The position numbers were made by a program, and so were the translations under genes. A stretch of DNA of 7,593 nt from Planctomycetota bacterium (GTDB lineage Bacteria > Planctomycetota > UBA8108), in contig NZOA01000027.1 of the NCBI GenBank assembly GCA_002695115.1, positions 90,339 to 97,931 on the forward strand, read 5' to 3'. The notes beneath the pieces were generated by a model. It ran no database searches. It worked only from the letters and a program-made list of their open reading frames with translations, and was not told the DNA's origin. This document shows, piece after piece, positions 5,531 through 7,593 of this stretch; positions within the stretch are counted from its first letter, which is position 1, and each line of letters starts with the position of its first letter.

Positions 5531-7137
5531 CAGGGTTCTACGAGATCGACCTTCCCGCCTTCATCCAGCCCGGCCAGCTTTCGCTGCCCCAGCAGGACCC
5601 GCCCCAGCACGGACACCCTGCCCTCCCACTCGGGAAGAGGCCGTCCGGCGATGAAGAGGCTGCCGCCCCCGGAGTGCAGGGGATGGGCGACGATCGTACC
5701 CCGCAGTATCCGCCTGCCGGAGAGCTCCGGCGCCAGGACACAGCCTGCAGCCGGCTCGGAGTTCGAAGCCGCCGGCTCCAGGAGTATCCCGACAGGCTCA
5801 TCGAGTCTCCGCAGCTTCAGCCCGGAGCACGCCCCTCGGCCTACCAGGTAGAGAAGAGCCGACACGTGGTTCGGAGCCGAAGAGAGAAACAGTTCGAGAT
5901 AGATCTTCTCTCCATCCCCCACCAGGAGGCAGAGCCGCGGCGGCCTCTGGCGGGCAAGGCGGAAGGGGGAAGACCGCTCAAAAGGCGGCGATCGGGAGCT
6001 GGGAGGCTCGGCTCGGAGGGAATCGAGCCGCAGCGCTCCCCTGCCGATGAATGACGGCGCCTGTCCGTCCCCGGTGCCGTCGGCGCCCCGTGGAGCGAGC
6101 TGAAACCGCTGATTTCCAGCGAGTTTTTCCCTGAGCTCGCGCGCCTGCTCCCCCTGGCACAATGCGAGACAGGCGAACCATTTCCGGCGAAGAGCCACCT
6201 GTGGAATCCGCCCCCCGACCGCCTCGGAGGCCTGCTCGATGACGAGCTCCTCCAGCTTCTTCCTCCCCGGGCCGTCGAGGCTCTTCCCCCCCGCTCCATC
6301 CCGCCCGAGCCAAGCCTTGACGACTCCGGCGGCGCCAAGGCGGGCGAGCCAGGGGGCACCCTCGCTGCCTGCAAGGGCTGTCACCTCCGTAAGGCAACGC
6401 AAACCCGGCAGGTCGCGAATCGCCCTGCTCGCTCCCATCGAGACCAGGAAGTTGCCGTCGTCGAGAAGGGAACACAACCCCCCGGCCCATTCACCATCAG
6501 CACCGGCGGAGCAGAGCCTGAGAGCCTCGGTAAGCACCCAGCGTACGCGCTCATCCTTCTCGCTGGCGAGAGCGGCGCCCACATTGGAGGCCTGGGCGGC
6601 GGCGGGATATCTTGCCAGGGCGCGCCCGGCGGCGAGACGTTCGCCGGGCGCGGGAGATGAGAGCGCAGCGCCGAGGACAGCCTGGTCCCCCTCCAGGCTC
6701 CCGAGATTCGCGAGGGCGATGGCTCGCGATTCAGCATCCCCGTCGGCGGTGGCGATGCGCCGGAGAGCGTTCCGCGCCGCGACAGTTCTCAGACGGCCAA
6801 GCGCCGAGACCAGCGCCAGGCGCACAGCGGGGTCCTCCTCCACCCGAAGTCTTTCCAGCAGAACCCCCCCGGTCCCCGGCGGCCGTTTTCTTCCCAGGAA
6901 GCCGGCCGCCATCCTGCGGAGCTCGGTGCTGGGATCGCCGATGGCCGAGGCCGCGAGCTCGAGCGACGCGGCCTCCTCCCTGCCCGGCCAGGTGGCCCAC
7001 TCCGCCTTCTCGATTGCATCCACGAGGGCGATATTCACCCGCGGCGGCTTCCTCGTCGAGGAGCAGGCCCACAGGAGCGGCGACAGGAGCACCGCTCCCA
7101 TCGCTGCTATCCTGAAAATACGCACACAGGCCGGCAC
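5530..7137 (-). CDS. Lipoprotein with HEAT-like repeats and a degenerate cyclophilin domain
   Basis: A 535-residue protein with a signal peptide and lipobox LWAC (Cys25), so it is probably an envelope lipoprotein. Residues about 40-340 are Ala/Leu-rich helical pairs of HEAT/PBS-lyase type, for example DPSTELRRMAAGFLGRK and DPAVRLALVSALGRL, with spacing of roughly 30 residues. A polar linker (about 345-400) leads to a C-terminal region (about 402-533) that follows the cyclophilin peptidyl-prolyl isomerase pattern: KIYLELFLSSAPNHVSALL, YLVGRG, SGLKLRRL, RGTIVAH, GGSLFIAG, EWEGRVSVLGRV. Arg444 and Trp504 can be aligned to cyclophilin A Arg55 and Trp121. The FxxQ segment is absent, SQFF is shortened to SLF, and the His126 position is Val508, so catalysis is unlikely. 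The start is GTG at 7137, with GGGGGAA 7 bases upstream, 4 bp after the YkgJ-type gene. GTG at 7125 is an alternative. Probable role: folding or assembly scaffold (inference). Confidence 0.8.
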   Translation of the reverse strand: MPACVRIFRIAAMGAVLLSPLLWACSSTRKPPRVNIALVDAIEKAEWATWPGREEAASLELAASAIGDPSTELRRMAAGFLGRKRPPGTGGVLLERLRVEEDPAVRLALVSALGRLRTVAARNALRRIATADGDAESRAIALANLGSLEGDQAVLGAALSSPAPGERLAAGRALARYPAAAQASNVGAALASEKDERVRWVLTEALRLCSAGADGEWAGGLCSLLDDGNFLVSMGASRAIRDLPGLRCLTEVTALAGSEGAPWLARLGAAGVVKAWLGRDGAGGKSLDGPGRKKLEELVIEQASEAVGGRIPQVALRRKWFACLALCQGEQARELREKLAGNQRFQLAPRGADGTGDGQAPSFIGRGALRLDSLRAEPPSSRSPPFERSSPFRLARQRPPRLCLLVGDGEKIYLELFLSSAPNHVSALLYLVGRGACSGLKLRRLDEPVGILLEPAASNSEPAAGCVLAPELSGRRILRGTIVAHPLHSGGGSLFIAGRPLPEWEGRVSVLGRVLLGQRKLAGLDEGGKVDLVEP

Positions 7138-7141
7138 GTCT

Positions 7142-7564
7142 TCATTCCCCCGGCGGAGTTTCCGCCTCGCCTCGCTTCAGAACCTCTATCTCCTCCACAG
7201 GGTAAAACTTACCCTGCCCTATGCCGGGGCACTCGGCCGCGATCTCATCCCAGGCTCTCTCGCTCTTGAGATTGCTTCGCCAGAACGGAAAGGTCCTGCA
7301 CTGCCCCGGCCTGGCGGAATAAACGGTACAGCCCTGGTCGAAAAATACGCAGTCACCGCCGGATTTTTCGACCAGGGAATAACGCCTGCCGACCTTGCGC
7401 AGGTAGCGCCCGGCGAACTTGTCGAGAGAGAGCCCGAGGTGTTTCGCCAGGCTCTCGATCTCTTCGCGGTCGACCCAGACGTAGCCGGGAGCGCCCACAC
7501 AGCAATCCCCACAGCGCGTGCAGGTAAAGCTCAAACCTTCCCGGTACCACGGTTTTACCACCAT
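7142..7564 (-). CDS. YkgJ family cysteine-cluster protein (putative Zn/Fe-chelating)
   Basis: A 140-residue cytoplasmic protein of the YkgJ/UPF0153 CxxCxxCC family, thought to bind zinc or an iron-sulfur centre; the biochemical role of the family is unsettled. The defining motif is CTRCGDCC (Cys15, 18, 21, 22), followed by VWVDREEIESLAKHLG (about 29-44), CVFFDQGCTVYSARPGQCRTFPFW (Cys72, 79, 89) and ECPGIGQG (Cys112), all in the usual order and spacing. The ATG at 7564 puts 14 residues ahead of the first Cys, as in relatives. No good ribosome binding site is seen right before it, and the frame is open to the window edge, so a longer N-terminus cannot be excluded. It is followed after only 4 bp by the HEAT/cyclophilin-like gene, which suggests one transcript. 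This family often appears beside unrelated envelope genes, so the pairing may not mean shared function. Confidence 0.88.
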   Translation of the reverse strand: MVVKPWYREGLSFTCTRCGDCCVGAPGYVWVDREEIESLAKHLGLSLDKFAGRYLRKVGRRYSLVEKSGGDCVFFDQGCTVYSARPGQCRTFPFWRSNLKSERAWDEIAAECPGIGQGKFYPVEEIEVLKRGEAETPPGE

Positions 7565-7593
7565 AAAGAAGAGGTGTAGCCTTCCCCGCGGCG

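Noticed and set aside
6239..7579. 446-codon + strand open frame opposite the HEAT/cyclophilin-like and YkgJ-type genes
   Set aside because: Its product is Arg/Ser/Pro/Ala-rich low-complexity sequence typical of an antisense frame in high-GC DNA, and it runs across two convincing - strand genes.

Overview
The window is GC-rich, densely coded bacterial DNA. Two clear lipoprotein signals point to an envelope suited to lipoproteins. The 5' gene belongs to a terpene-cyclase-like repeat family that I associate with Planctomycetota, deltaproteobacterial lineages and related uncultured phyla. That lineage guess is inference; nothing here fixes the phylum. I see no tRNA, rRNA, insertion sequence, CRISPR array or phage structural gene, and no stretch over 300 bases lacks a gene.

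Layout: one partial gene runs on the + strand (1-774) and everything else is on the - strand. It is convergent with a regulator at 828-1775 that has two XRE-type helix-turn-helix domains, a coiled coil and a LexA-like S24 domain. The regulator has its own promoter-like region (1776-1860), where a 13-bp element occurs three times around the presumed -35/-10. Upstream of it in reading direction lies a compact cluster, thiS - thiG - CPBP intramembrane protease (3823 down to 1895), with gaps of 5 and 13 bp. thiS and thiG supply the sulfur carrier and the synthase for the thiamin thiazole ring. The protease appears to be co-transcribed with them.

Next comes a TPR lipoprotein (4000-4689). It is preceded by a 149-bp leader with overlapping, mutually exclusive inverted repeats, then by an uncharacterised conserved protein (4839-5423). 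The 5' end of the - strand block is a tight pair: a YkgJ-type cysteine-cluster protein (7142-7564) and, 4 bp later, a lipoprotein made of HEAT-like repeats and a degenerate cyclophilin domain (5530-7137). Between that lipoprotein and the uncharacterised protein sits a 35-codon reading frame with a near-ideal Shine-Dalgarno. It bridges the stop of one gene and the start of the next.

Most of the window is ordinary housekeeping and envelope coding. The points worth a second look are the regulator whose S24 domain lacks the catalytic lysine and the cleavage-site alanine, the three-site operator in front of it, the HEAT-pseudocyclophilin lipoprotein, the bridging small ORF and the structured leader. 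I do not see a defence system or another clearly new multi-gene system.
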